A DNA stretch of 64,000 nucleotides from Paenibacillus turpanensis. Its GTDB lineage: Bacteria > Bacillota > Bacilli > Paenibacillales > YIM-B00363. The DNA lies in assembly GCF_011421635.1 (NCBI RefSeq), contig NZ_WTLI01000018.1, positions 1 through 64,000 on the forward strand, written 5' to 3'. This document shows positions 45,779 to 55,243 of this stretch, one piece after another. The translations under genes were made by a program, and so were the position numbers. The notes below the pieces were generated by a model. It was not told the origin of the DNA and did not search any database. It worked only from the letters and a program-made list of their open reading frames with translations. The stretch's first letter is position 1. The number at the start of each line of letters is the position of its first letter.

Positions 45779-46852
45779 ATGCAGACGAAGGACGGAATGA
45801 ATTACGCCCCGCAGGGAAAGCCGCAGCCGGTTGTAGGCAGCGGGGAGTTTGTATTTGCGGCGATGGCGCTGGATCACGGTCATATTTATGGGATGTGCAA
45901 CGGCTTGCAGGAAGCGGGCGGCACGCTGAAATGGGTGTACGATCCGGATGAAGCGAAGGTCGCTGCGTTTCTGGCCAAATATCCGGGGGTGCGGGCTGCC
46001 TCGTCGGAGCAGGAAATTTTGCAGGATGCGGAGGTGCAGCTTGTTGCGGCGGCCGCCGTCCCGAATTTGAGGGGGCCGCTCGGCGTGAAGGTCATGGAGC
46101 ATGGCAAGCATTATTTCACCGACAAAACGCCGTTTACAGCGCTGGAGCAGCTGGAAGAGGCGCGGGAGGCGGTTGTGCGAACCGGGCGCAAGTACGCGGT
46201 ATACTACAGTGAGCGTCTGCATGTAGAGAGCGCGGTGTTCGCCGGGCAGCTGATCGCAGACGGGGCAATCGGCCGCGTCGTGCAGGTGCTCGGACTTGGA
46301 CCGCATCGCTTGAATGCGCCGTCGCGTCCGTCGTGGTTTTTCGAGCGGGAGAAATACGGCGGGATTTTATGCGATATCGGGAGCCACCAGATTGAGCAGT
46401 TTTTGTTTTTCGCCGGCTGCAAGGATGCCAAGGTGCTGCACAGCAAGGTGGGCAACTACCGCAGCAAGGAGTACCCGGAGCTGGAGGATTTCGGCGATGC
46501 GACGCTCGTTGGGGATAACGGCGCGACGAATTACTTTCGCGTCGATTGGCTGACGCCGGACGGGCTCAGCACGTGGGGCGACGGACGGATGACGATTCTC
46601 GGCACGGACGGCTACATCGAGCTGCGCAAGTATGTGGATATCGCCCGCGATGCGAGCGGCGATCATGTGTATTTGGTGAACGGCGAGGGCGAGCGCCATC
46701 TTCACGTGAAGGGCCAAGTCGGCTACCCGTTCTTCGGGCAGCTGATCTTGGATTGCCTGAACGGGACGGAGAAGGCGATGACGCAGGCGCATACGTTTAA
46801 GGCGGCGGAGCTGTGCCTTCGGGCGCAGCTGCAGGCGGAGCGGGTCGAATAG
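45779..46852 (+). CDS. Gfo/Idh/MocA family oxidoreductase, second copy
   Basis: 357 residues. It diverges from the first copy: the Rossmann glycine motif is changed to FAAMALDHGHIYGM and the EKP signature reads TDKTPF, keeping the lysine. The C-terminal domain (GGILCDIGSHQIEQFLFFAG) keeps the His of the active site. AAGGAGGA precedes the ATG. Its role would be a distinct oxidation step or a non-redox variant. Confidence 0.9.
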   Translation: MQTKDGMNYAPQGKPQPVVGSGEFVFAAMALDHGHIYGMCNGLQEAGGTLKWVYDPDEAKVAAFLAKYPGVRAASSEQEILQDAEVQLVAAAAVPNLRGPLGVKVMEHGKHYFTDKTPFTALEQLEEAREAVVRTGRKYAVYYSERLHVESAVFAGQLIADGAIGRVVQVLGLGPHRLNAPSRPSWFFEREKYGGILCDIGSHQIEQFLFFAGCKDAKVLHSKVGNYRSKEYPELEDFGDATLVGDNGATNYFRVDWLTPDGLSTWGDGRMTILGTDGYIELRKYVDIARDASGDHVYLVNGEGERHLHVKGQVGYPFFGQLILDCLNGTEKAMTQAHTFKAAELCLRAQLQAERVE

Positions 46853-46873
46853 GCGATAAGGGAGATGAGGCGG

Positions 46874-47728
46874 ATGAAGCTTTCCGTGTTTACAGCGGCA
46901 ACACCGGACATGGAGCCCGAGCAGCTGGCCGCTGCTGCGGCGGCAGCCGGGCTGGACGGCATCGAATGGCGGTACAAGGAAACGCCGGAGGAGCTCCGGC
47001 AGGAGCCGCCCTCGTATTGGCGCAATAACCTGTGCACCATCCCTCCATCGGAGGCGCCGGAGCGGATGCTTCGTTTTCGGCAGGCTGCGGAGAAGCACAA
47101 GCTCGCCATCGTTAGTGTCACGCCGTATTTAACGGTGGGTGACCTGGAAGGAACGGAGAAGGCGCTGCAGGCGGCCAAACTGCTTGGCGCGTCTTTCATC
47201 CGGTTGGCCGTTCCCGGATATCACCGTACGGAAAACGCACGGGTCTTATTCGACCGGGAGCTCGCCTATTTGCGTGAGGTTGAGCCGCTTTGCAGGCAGT
47301 ACGGCGTTAAAGGGCTGCTGGAGACGCATCACATGACGATCGCCGCCAGCGCAAGCGCGGCCTACCGTCTGTGCGAGGGCTTCGACCCAGACTGGATCGG
47401 CGTGCTTTACGATCCGGGCAATATGGTGCACGAGGGGTTCGAAAATTACCGGATGGGCCTAGAGATATTAGGTCCGTATCTGACACATGTGCATGTGAAG
47501 AATGCCGGCTGGCGGCCAGAAGCGGCGAACGATGGAAGTATCGCATGGAAGGCAGAATGGCAGTCGTTAAAGCAAGGCATGGTGCCGTGGCGGCAGGTTA
47601 TCGATGACTTGAAGGCGGTCGGGTATACCGGCTATTTGGGGGTAGAAGACTTCAGCGGCGTTTATGGAACGGAAGAAATGCTGCGGCAGTTTGCGTCTTA
47701 CATGAAAGAGCTGCTTTACGTGGAATAA
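46874..47728 (+). CDS. Sugar phosphate isomerase/epimerase (xylose isomerase-like TIM barrel)
   Basis: 284 residues from ATG 46874 (GGGAGATGAGG upstream; ATG 46865 is too close to it). AP endonuclease-2/xylose isomerase-like barrel: MKLSVFTAATPDMEPEQLAAAAAAAGLDGIEWR, LLETHHMTI, VLYDPGNMVHEGFENY, HVHVKNA and LGVEDFSG with metal-ligand Glu/Asp/His residues. Follows the two dehydrogenases closely, so an intermediate probably passes between them. Confidence 0.9.
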   Translation: MKLSVFTAATPDMEPEQLAAAAAAAGLDGIEWRYKETPEELRQEPPSYWRNNLCTIPPSEAPERMLRFRQAAEKHKLAIVSVTPYLTVGDLEGTEKALQAAKLLGASFIRLAVPGYHRTENARVLFDRELAYLREVEPLCRQYGVKGLLETHHMTIAASASAAYRLCEGFDPDWIGVLYDPGNMVHEGFENYRMGLEILGPYLTHVHVKNAGWRPEAANDGSIAWKAEWQSLKQGMVPWRQVIDDLKAVGYTGYLGVEDFSGVYGTEEMLRQFASYMKELLYVE

Positions 47729-48032
47729 GGATGGCCTAGTGCTCAACGCCCGCCGAAACGTCCGGATTTGGCGGTCTTTGAGCTGCATTTTTAAGTGCTT
47801 GAAGACTATTACTTTGGGGGGTTGTTTTTAGCAGAATATAGATCAATAGACTGTAAATGTTGCCAATTTAACATTGTATCCCAATCTACGGCTGTGTTAG
47901 ATTGAAATTAGGAGATTCCTAGAATGAGAGGCTTACGGACGGCTTTTGTATCTGTGATTTTGCGGAGCGTTTGGGCGATACCAGAAGGAATCAACGATAT
48001 TATGCTGTACCCAATGGGAGGGTCACAAGGAA
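47729..48032. other. Intergenic region before the HtrA-like gene
   Basis: 304 bases. It contains a small stem CCGCC/GGCGG (around 47752-47776) with no clear T-run, and an AT-rich part (47820-47900) likely to hold the promoter of the protease gene, though no strong -35/-10 pair stands out. An ATG at 47924 with AGGAG upstream opens a reading frame that overruns the protease start in another frame; it is not convincing as a gene. Confidence 0.5.
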
Positions 48033-50528
48033 ATGGAGAAACGGAAACAAGGCTTGGGACGCGGGGCGGCCGCAGTACGGACAATCGTACTCGCTGCTGT
48101 TTTACTGTTAGCAGTACCCGTCGGACCTGCCGCTGCAGCATCGGCAACACTGACCGTACCGGAAATCATGGAGAAGACGAGTCCTTCCGTTGTGGCGATC
48201 ATCGGACGCCCGCAGGAGCAGGAGGAGTACAGCGCGTTCGGGGGGCTGAGCCGGTTTGATTTGGCGCATGGCACCGGGGTAATCATTAAATCGGATGGCT
48301 GGATTGTTACCAATGCACACGTTGTTCAAGAAATGAAGAACTTAATCGTTGTTACCTCAGACGGAAAAGCATATAACGCGAAAGCAACACATCTGGATGA
48401 GGACACGGATTTGGCCCTTGTGAAAATTGAGGCTGCCGGTCTTCGCGAGGCTGAATTTGCCGAGATTGAGGATGTGAAGGCGGGACAAAGCGTAGTCGCG
48501 ATCGGTACGCCGATCTCGTTCGCGCTTCGCAATTCGGTAACCGGCGGGATGATCAGCGGAATGGAGCGGACGATTAGCTCCAAGTATCAGCTGATTCAAA
48601 CCGATGCGGCGATTAACCCGGGCAACAGCGGGGGGCCGCTCGTGAACATGAACGGCGAGGTTGTCGGCATTAACTCGATGAAGTTTGTGGAGTACGGGGT
48701 GGACAATCTCGGCTTTGCGATCCCGGTCGATACCGTTAAGCACGTCATTGCACAGTTTTTTGAAAATGGCGAGGTGAAACGTCCGTACCTGGGTGTAGAG
48801 CTGGAGGAAAGCTGGGAGGCGCTTGTCGGTTTGCCGACAACGAATCCGCTGACCGTTATCTATGTGGATCCGGATTCGGCTGCAGGTAAAGCGGGGCTGA
48901 AGGATGGCGACCAAATTTCGGCGATCGACGGCAAGACGGTTACAACCCTGGTTGGTTACAACGAGCTGCTCAAGCTGTATAAGCCGGGACAGCAGGTGTC
49001 TTTGACGGTCATAAAGGGGACTGAGGCGGGCACATCGGTAACGGTGACGCTCGGCGAAGAAGAAAGCAGCAGCGATTGGGAGCCGGGAGAGGACGACGGC
49101 GATCTGGATGCGGATCGCGGCAAAACGAAAATCGGCGACAGCCATTTTGACTGGTCGATGAAGTATCCGACGGGACTCGTCAAATCGTTCCAAACCGAAG
49201 AGGGCCGCAGAGTCATGTTCGGCAACACGAACGGCGAGTATTCCATCATTGTTAACGTGGATGAAAACGAAAGCTTGAATCTGTCTCCGGCAGCGTTATT
49301 GAAAAAGCTGGGCGGGGAATCAGCGAGCACGGTGCTTGAAAAAGGATACGTGAAGGACGCGGAATACCCCTACGCGAAAATGACGATCGAAGGGGAGTAC
49401 GGCGGTTATCAGGAAGCGCGGGCATTCCAGAAGGGTTCGAATGTTTATCGCGTTGCGCTGAACGTATCGGATCCGAGCAATGTACAGAATAAAGTGAAAT
49501 TCAACAGCTACCTTGATGTACTGGGAAGCTTTAAGCCGGAATATGACGGAGACAGCGATTCCGTAAAGGATATTTCCGTGTTTAAGACGGGCAACAGCAA
49601 GTATACGAATGCTTACGGTCTTGGCTTCGAGCTCCCGGCGGAATGGGAATCCGACAGCTTAGAGGGCGGCTCGTACTTTACAAATGAGGACTATACGCAG
49701 AGCGTTTCCGTTCGTGTAACCTCCTTATCGTCGGGAGATTCGCTAGCGAAATGGATCGAGCGGGACGCTGACTATTTAAAACGGACGTATGTAGAATCGT
49801 CCCGTGAGATCGGTGAAGCGAAGCCTTTTGGCGAAGGTGAAATCGGTCATGAAGTACGTTATGCTTCGACGCTGGGCGATACCTGGGAGGTTCTGCACAT
49901 TTTCTATGTGGTGAAGGACCGTTACAAGTACGAGATCGCTGTACAGTTTATGAAGGACGATGCGAAGGAAGCGGAAGAGATTGTGGATCTGCTCCGTAAG
50001 ACGATTGCGATCGATAAGGATGAAATGAACCCGCTGGTCGGCTTTATTCAAGATGACCAGGAATGGATCGACCCGAATCGGTACCAGAAGGTGACAAACG
50101 AGAAATACGGATATACGGTCTCGGTGCCGGAGACGTGGGAGAACTACTCGGACTATTACTCTTATCGCGATAGCGGCAGTGATTCCGATTACATCAGCTA
50201 CGAATTCGTAGGCGGTACCTTTGATGTAAGTGCAGAGAAGGAAACGTTGGACGATATCCTGAAAAATCGCGAAACGTACCATAAGGAAAGCGCCGAAGCC
50301 GATATGGAATACAAGTATACGGTCGAGGATGCCGAGCTTTATGGGCTGAAAGGCAAGAAAATCTCGGTCCGTTACAACGCGGATACCCCATATGAGCTAA
50401 CCGAGTATTTGTTTGAAAAGGATAAAACAACGTATACGGTATCCGTACAGGTGCATGACGCCGTAGCTACGGATGTGCTGAAAGCACAAGTGAAAGCCGT
50501 GCTGGAGTCGTTTAAATTAACCAAATAG
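48033..50528 (+). CDS. HtrA/DegP-like serine protease with PDZ and three C-terminal repeats
   Basis: 831 residues, about twice the usual HtrA length. Signal/anchor segment (residues 14-37), trypsin-like domain (about 40-235) with triad H96, D126 and S199 (NAHVV, DTDLALV, NPGNSGGPL), PDZ (about 245-345), an acidic linker, then three related domains of about 145 residues (roughly 365-510, 520-665, 685-831). Each starts with a Y-G-x-x-hydrophobic-x-x-P-x-x-W-like block and ends with a helix and strand (VLGSFK, VLESFK). They resemble PsbP/MOG1-type folds. It probably senses and clears damaged proteins at the cell surface. Confidence 0.92.
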   Translation: MEKRKQGLGRGAAAVRTIVLAAVLLLAVPVGPAAAASATLTVPEIMEKTSPSVVAIIGRPQEQEEYSAFGGLSRFDLAHGTGVIIKSDGWIVTNAHVVQEMKNLIVVTSDGKAYNAKATHLDEDTDLALVKIEAAGLREAEFAEIEDVKAGQSVVAIGTPISFALRNSVTGGMISGMERTISSKYQLIQTDAAINPGNSGGPLVNMNGEVVGINSMKFVEYGVDNLGFAIPVDTVKHVIAQFFENGEVKRPYLGVELEESWEALVGLPTTNPLTVIYVDPDSAAGKAGLKDGDQISAIDGKTVTTLVGYNELLKLYKPGQQVSLTVIKGTEAGTSVTVTLGEEESSSDWEPGEDDGDLDADRGKTKIGDSHFDWSMKYPTGLVKSFQTEEGRRVMFGNTNGEYSIIVNVDENESLNLSPAALLKKLGGESASTVLEKGYVKDAEYPYAKMTIEGEYGGYQEARAFQKGSNVYRVALNVSDPSNVQNKVKFNSYLDVLGSFKPEYDGDSDSVKDISVFKTGNSKYTNAYGLGFELPAEWESDSLEGGSYFTNEDYTQSVSVRVTSLSSGDSLAKWIERDADYLKRTYVESSREIGEAKPFGEGEIGHEVRYASTLGDTWEVLHIFYVVKDRYKYEIAVQFMKDDAKEAEEIVDLLRKTIAIDKDEMNPLVGFIQDDQEWIDPNRYQKVTNEKYGYTVSVPETWENYSDYYSYRDSGSDSDYISYEFVGGTFDVSAEKETLDDILKNRETYHKESAEADMEYKYTVEDAELYGLKGKKISVRYNADTPYELTEYLFEKDKTTYTVSVQVHDAVATDVLKAQVKAVLESFKLTK

Positions 50529-50537
50529 GGAAAAGGA

Positions 50538-50569
50538 AATCGCCGCCCGGCAAGGGGCGGCGATTTTTT
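50538..50569 (+). terminator. Terminator of the HtrA-like gene
   Basis: AATCGCCGCCC pairs with GGGCGGCGATT, a 6-base loop, then further T. Confidence 0.92.
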
Positions 50570-50760
50570 GTGGTGCCGGAATGTGTGATGAAGGCTGTCG
50601 CTGATCCTGAATTCCGGTCAATCACGATATGGTGCGTAACATCGAATAATGAGCTATCCCTGCGAAAATGTGGAGCTTCCGTGGTCTTCACCCCATACGG
50701 CATGCTGCGCTGTACATGGGCAAGCCCTGTAAGAGGTTTTCTTAGGATCAGATTGGCGAT

Positions 50761-51702
50761 TTACTTGATGCGGAGGTTTTCGTCCGTATTAACGAGTCCT
50801 TTGACCGCTCCGCTTGGATTAAAATCGACGCGGGATTTGCCGTAATGCCAGCTGCTCCCGGCTTTGCGGTAATCGAGAATGGAATCCGGCGTACCCATGG
50901 CATCGACGACCTGCTGTTTGGTGGAGCCGACCTGGATGCGGTCGGCCTTCGGCTTGGCTTCGCCTACGGAAACCTTCAAGGCTCCCTTCGGGTTGTTCCA
51001 TCCGATGACATTGCCGTCGGCGTCAAAATAGATGGAGGCATCGCCCGAATAGAGCCATTCATCCTTCGTGTAGCGGTAATTGATGCGCTGCTCGGGCTCG
51101 CCGAGCCGGGCTTCGACGTCGCTGGACGGCGTGCCTAGGGTGACGACGCCGTCGGGAATGCCGGCCGGGTCGATATAGGCGGCCGATTCGGTTTTGGCGG
51201 CCGCAGGCGCTGGCTGCGGCGCGGCGGCTTGGGCCGGTGCGGCGTCGGTGCCGCTGGGCTGCAAGGCCGGCGTATCGCCGCCGGCAGGGGCGCCAGCGCT
51301 TGGCGCCGGGCTGGCGGAGCCGGCAGGCACTGCCGCTGGGCCGGCTCCGCCGTGGGATTCGCCAGCCGCCGCAGTGCCGGCGGGCGGCGCACTTGAAGCG
51401 GCAGGCGCGGAGGCTTCCGCGCTGCCGGATGCTGCCGCCCCGTCAGGCTGGGCGGCTTGGCTTTGCTCGGCCGGCGCCTGCCCGGCCTGTGCCGCAGCTT
51501 GGCCCGCGACGGCAGCGACTTCGCTGCTCGCAGCGAGGGGCTGCTCCTGCGCGGGCGCGGACTCCCGCGGCCATACCGCAAAGGCGATCGCTGCCGCGGA
51601 CAGCGCGGCGCCGACGGCAATGGCTATGCGCATGCCGTTTTTCGGCGGTTTGGAGCGTCCATGCCGTTCACTTCGTCTCGATTCAACTCGGGATAATGTC
51701 AT
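50761..51702 (-). CDS. Membrane-anchored protein with two BamE/SmpA-like repeats
   Basis: 313 residues. A basic start, one membrane segment (about residues 24-44), a long Ala/Pro/Gly-rich linker (about 50-175) and two C-terminal repeats: LGTPSSDVEARLGEPEQRINYRY..EWLYSG..IYFDADGNVIGWNN and VGSTKQQVVDAMGTPDSILDYRK..SSWHYGKSRVDFNPSGAVKGLVN. This G-x-S/T-x-x-x-V-x-x-x-x-G-x-P pattern is that of BamE/SmpA-like domains, which also occur in Firmicutes. It presumably reaches through the wall; the partner is unknown. Stands alone. Confidence 0.8.
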   Translation of the reverse strand: MTLSRVESRRSERHGRSKPPKNGMRIAIAVGAALSAAAIAFAVWPRESAPAQEQPLAASSEVAAVAGQAAAQAGQAPAEQSQAAQPDGAAASGSAEASAPAASSAPPAGTAAAGESHGGAGPAAVPAGSASPAPSAGAPAGGDTPALQPSGTDAAPAQAAAPQPAPAAAKTESAAYIDPAGIPDGVVTLGTPSSDVEARLGEPEQRINYRYTKDEWLYSGDASIYFDADGNVIGWNNPKGALKVSVGEAKPKADRIQVGSTKQQVVDAMGTPDSILDYRKAGSSWHYGKSRVDFNPSGAVKGLVNTDENLRIK

Positions 51703-51866
51703 GATGATTCCACCTGCTTTTATGTTTTAGATCGGTATGGGTCTTGCAATCTCCAGCGCGCTCTCCATTCCTTCTCCGGAGGACTTCTCAATTTCCGGGG
51801 GGGAGAAGGAAAGGGAGCTGCTGGTCGGGAGGGTAGAACTTTTTTGCCCTAAGAATTATTAAAAAC

Positions 51867-53258
51867 TTACTTCAAGAAACGTTTCATCCACTGCAGCGCA
51901 TTTTTTGCATTTGGATAGCGGAACGGTATGTCAAAGCGCGACGTTTGGCGCAGCACACTTTTGCGATGCGAGAACAGATCAAAGCTCGCTTTGCCGTGAT
52001 AGCTGCCGATGCCGCTTGCGCCTACGCCGCCGAAAGGCAGGTACGGCGAAGCGATATGCATAATCGTATCGTTGACGCAGCCGCCGCCGAACGAGACCGT
52101 ATCGGTAACGCGGCGCTGAACCGCATCGCTCTCCGTAAACACATAGAGCGCCAGCGGCTTCGGGCGGGAACGAATCATCGCGAGCGCCTCCTCCAGCTCG
52201 TCATATACGACGACAGGCAGGATCGGCCCGAACAGCTCGTCCTCCATCAGCGGGTCGTCCCAGCCGACCTCGTCGACGATCGTCGGCGCCAGCACGCGCG
52301 CTTCCGCGTCCCCGCTGCCGCCGTAAACAATGCGCCCGCGCGTCGCCGCGAGCAGCCCCGTCAGCCGCGCATAGTGCCCTTCGCTGACGATGCCGGCAAA
52401 GCGGCTGCCGTCGCGCAGCACATCCGCGCCGTACAGCTCCGCCGCGTGCCGCGCCAGCGCCTCCAGCAGCTTCGGCTTAACGCCGCGCTGCACGAACAAA
52501 TAATCCGGGGCCACGCACGTCTGCCCCGCATTCAAAAACTTCCCCCAAGCAATCCGCTTGGCGGAAAGCTCCAGCTGCGCATCGCCGTGCACAAGGCACG
52601 GGCTCTTGCCGCCGAGCTCCAGCGTCACCGGCGTCAGCTGCTTCGCCGCCGCTTCCATCACCAGCTGCCCGATCCGCGTGCTGCCGGTGAAAAAAATATA
52701 ATCGAACCGCTCGCGCAGCAGCGCCTGGCTCGTCTCCGCATCACCCTGCACGACACAAACGTGCTCCGGCTCGAACGCGTCCCGGCAAAGCTCCGCAACC
52801 ACCTCCGAGGTGTGCGGCGTCAGCTCGGACGGCTTCAGTACGACGCAATTGCCGGCGGCAATCGCGCCGATCACCGGCCCGAGCGACAAATTGACCGGGT
52901 AATTCCAAGGCGCAATCACCAGCACAACGCCGAAAGGCTCCGAGTGTATGTAACTCGCCGATCCAAAGTGGGTCACCGGCGTTTTCACCTTGACAGGCCT
53001 GCTCCACTCGTCCAGATGCTTCAGCGCATGGCGTATCTCCGATAACAAAAAGCCGATTTCCGTGGCATAGGTTTCAAACTCCGGCTTACGAAAATCTTGG
53101 CGCATCGCTTCAATAATCGCAGCCTCATGACGGCGGACCGCTTCGGCAAGACGCTCCAGCGCCCGCCTGCGATAAGAGATCTCCCGTGCGGCGCCGCCGG
53201 CGAGAAACTGCCGCTGCCGCTCCAGCACGGAAGGAATCGTCGGTTCCATAGCTTCCAT
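51867..53258 (-). CDS. Aldehyde dehydrogenase (class 3 type)
   Basis: 463 residues from ATG 53258 (AAGGAG six bases upstream). Short ALDH of the class 3/YwdH-like type: cofactor region VIAPWNYPVNLSLGPVIGAIAAGN, FFTGSTRIGQLV, catalytic E214 (TLELGGKSP) and C248 (NAGQTCVAPDY). Oxidises aldehydes to acids with NAD(P). The C-terminal hydrophobic tail typical of some class 3 enzymes is absent. Divergent from the ABC exporter. Confidence 0.94.
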   Translation of the reverse strand: MEAMEPTIPSVLERQRQFLAGGAAREISYRRRALERLAEAVRRHEAAIIEAMRQDFRKPEFETYATEIGFLLSEIRHALKHLDEWSRPVKVKTPVTHFGSASYIHSEPFGVVLVIAPWNYPVNLSLGPVIGAIAAGNCVVLKPSELTPHTSEVVAELCRDAFEPEHVCVVQGDAETSQALLRERFDYIFFTGSTRIGQLVMEAAAKQLTPVTLELGGKSPCLVHGDAQLELSAKRIAWGKFLNAGQTCVAPDYLFVQRGVKPKLLEALARHAAELYGADVLRDGSRFAGIVSEGHYARLTGLLAATRGRIVYGGSGDAEARVLAPTIVDEVGWDDPLMEDELFGPILPVVVYDELEEALAMIRSRPKPLALYVFTESDAVQRRVTDTVSFGGGCVNDTIMHIASPYLPFGGVGASGIGSYHGKASFDLFSHRKSVLRQTSRFDIPFRYPNAKNALQWMKRFLK

Positions 53259-53336
53259 CACAAACTCCTTTTCATCGGGCGTGGGTCATGCTGTACTACC
53301 GTTAATTATACAATTTTTTTAAAGCAATACTATCCG

Positions 53337-53366
53337 TTGACATGCGCTTGTCCCCATTGATAGACT
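53337..53366 (+). promoter_or_regulatory. Promoter of the ABC exporter operon
   Basis: A perfect TTGACA, an 18-base spacer and TAGACT (4/6). The first gene starts about 27 bases past the predicted transcript start. Confidence 0.5.
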
Positions 53367-53399
53367 TGGCTTGCTTCGATATGCGAGGAGGTGGCATCG

Positions 53400-55226
53400 G
53401 TGCTTGCGGTGCTGGGAAAATTAAAATGGTTTTTTGTGAATGAGAAAAAACGGTACGCCATCGCGATATCGCTGCTCATTCTAGGCGGGATTCTGGAAAT
53501 TCTTCCGCCGAAGCTGATCGGAGATGCGATCGATGCAATCCATCTCGGACAGCTGACCGGGCCTGAAATGTGGAGGACAATCCTCGGCTACAGTGTACTT
53601 CTTCTGCTTACATACTTCATTAACTACATTTGGTCCTACCAGCTGTTTGGCGCGGCTCACTTGGTTGAACGGAAGCTGCGCACCTCTTTCATGGGACACC
53701 TGCTTAAGATGACACCAACCTTTTACGAGAAAAACCGAACGGGTGACCTGATGGCGCGTGCGACGAACGACCTGAAGGCCGTCTCGGCGACTGCTGGCTT
53801 CGGTATTCTAACACTGGTCGATTCCACGGTGTGGATGACGGTGCTGCTCGTAACGATGAGCACGCTCATTTCCTGGAAGCTGACGCTTGCGTCACTGCTG
53901 CCTTTGCCGTTGATCGCACTCATGATGAGCATCTACGGGAAGATCATTCATGAGCGGTTTACCGCAGCGCAAAATGCGTTCGGCGAAATGAACGACGGGG
54001 TACTGGAGACGGTATCCGGTGTTCGGGTAGTGCGCGCATATGTGCAGGAGGAAGCCGAGCAGCGACGTTTTCGCCAAACGACAGAGGAAGTGTATGGGAA
54101 AAATATGGCCGTTGCCCGCATCGAATCGCTCTTTGAGCCAACGATGAAGGTGATGGTGGGCGCCAGCTACCTCATTGGATTAGGGTACGGCGCGTATTTG
54201 GTGTTCAAGGGAGAAATCACGCTTGGGAAGCTGGTTTCGTTTAACGTGTACTTAGGGATGCTCATATGGCCGATGTTTGCGATCGGCGAGCTGATCAACA
54301 TTATGCAGCGGGGCAGCGCTTCGTTGGATCGCGTGAACGAGACGCTGAATTACAAGGCGGACGTAGCGGATGCTGCGGACGCAGGCTCCACAGATCGTGG
54401 CGCAGCGAATAGTTCGCCAGCCGAAACGTCCGCCGCACCAAAGACGGCACAGGCGGCCGCGCAGATGAAGCCGGGAATACTCCGCTTCGAGGACGTCGCC
54501 TTCCGTTATCCTTCCTCAACGACGGATAATCTGAAGGACATTCACTTTACGCTGGAGCCGGGCCAGACGCTGGGCATCGTAGGACGAACGGGCAGCGGCA
54601 AAACGACGCTGCTCAAGCAGCTCATCCGCGAATATCCGTACCCATCGGAAGGCAGCATCACGCTTGGAGACTTGCCGCTGAACCGCATTCCGCTGGAGCG
54701 GCTGCACGGGTGGATCGGGTACGTGCCGCAGGAGCAAATTTTGTTCTCCAAGACGGTGCGCGAAAATATCCGCTTCGGCAAGCCGGACGCCACGGAGGGA
54801 GAAATTGAACGGGCGCTTGGGTTAGCCGCCTTCCTACAGGATTTGAACACGCTGCCGAAGGGGCTGGATACCCTTGTCGGGGAAAAAGGCGTCGCTCTCT
54901 CGGGCGGCCAAAAGCAGCGCATTTCCATTGCCCGCGCCATGATTGCCGATCCGGAGCTGCTGATTCTCGACGATGCGATGTCGGCCGTCGATGCGAAGAC
55001 GGAGTCGGCGATTATTGAGGGCATCCGGCGGGAACGGAAGGGCAAGACGACGCTCATCTCGACGCATCGCTTATCGGCTGTGCAGCACGCGGATGTAATT
55101 CTTGTGCTGGATGAAGGCCGGATCGTGCAGCGGGGAACACATGCGGTGCTGGCCCAACAGCCGGGCTGGTACCAGGAGCAATACATCCGGCAGCAGTCGG
55201 AAGAAACGCTTGGGACTCGCTCCTGA
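53400..55226 (+). CDS. Heterodimeric ABC exporter, degenerate-site half (BmrC/YheI-like)
   Basis: 608 residues from GTG 53400 (GAGGAGGT eight bases upstream). Six membrane segments (about 15-310), then an ATPase with Walker A GRTGSGKTT (near 397) and signature LSGGQKQR. The residue after Walker B is Asp (LLILDDAMSAVD, near 522) in place of the catalytic Glu, as in BmrC. A Ser/Ala/Thr-rich linker (about 315-360) joins the halves. It pairs with 55244-57382 to form one exporter, probably for drugs or peptides. Confidence 0.93.
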   Translation: MLAVLGKLKWFFVNEKKRYAIAISLLILGGILEILPPKLIGDAIDAIHLGQLTGPEMWRTILGYSVLLLLTYFINYIWSYQLFGAAHLVERKLRTSFMGHLLKMTPTFYEKNRTGDLMARATNDLKAVSATAGFGILTLVDSTVWMTVLLVTMSTLISWKLTLASLLPLPLIALMMSIYGKIIHERFTAAQNAFGEMNDGVLETVSGVRVVRAYVQEEAEQRRFRQTTEEVYGKNMAVARIESLFEPTMKVMVGASYLIGLGYGAYLVFKGEITLGKLVSFNVYLGMLIWPMFAIGELINIMQRGSASLDRVNETLNYKADVADAADAGSTDRGAANSSPAETSAAPKTAQAAAQMKPGILRFEDVAFRYPSSTTDNLKDIHFTLEPGQTLGIVGRTGSGKTTLLKQLIREYPYPSEGSITLGDLPLNRIPLERLHGWIGYVPQEQILFSKTVRENIRFGKPDATEGEIERALGLAAFLQDLNTLPKGLDTLVGEKGVALSGGQKQRISIARAMIADPELLILDDAMSAVDAKTESAIIEGIRRERKGKTTLISTHRLSAVQHADVILVLDEGRIVQRGTHAVLAQQPGWYQEQYIRQQSEETLGTRS

Positions 55227-55243
55227 GCCGGGGGTGTTGAACG

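Noticed and set aside
47924-48259. ATG with an AGGAG site opening a 111-residue frame into the HtrA-like gene
   Set aside because: Past the protease start the translation is a shadow of the signal peptide and trypsin domain. It could act as a short upstream frame but there is no second piece of evidence.
51194-51730. Ala/Gly/Pro-rich open frames on the plus strand opposite the BamE-like gene
   Set aside because: Mirror of the low-complexity linker codons; no ribosome site or domain.
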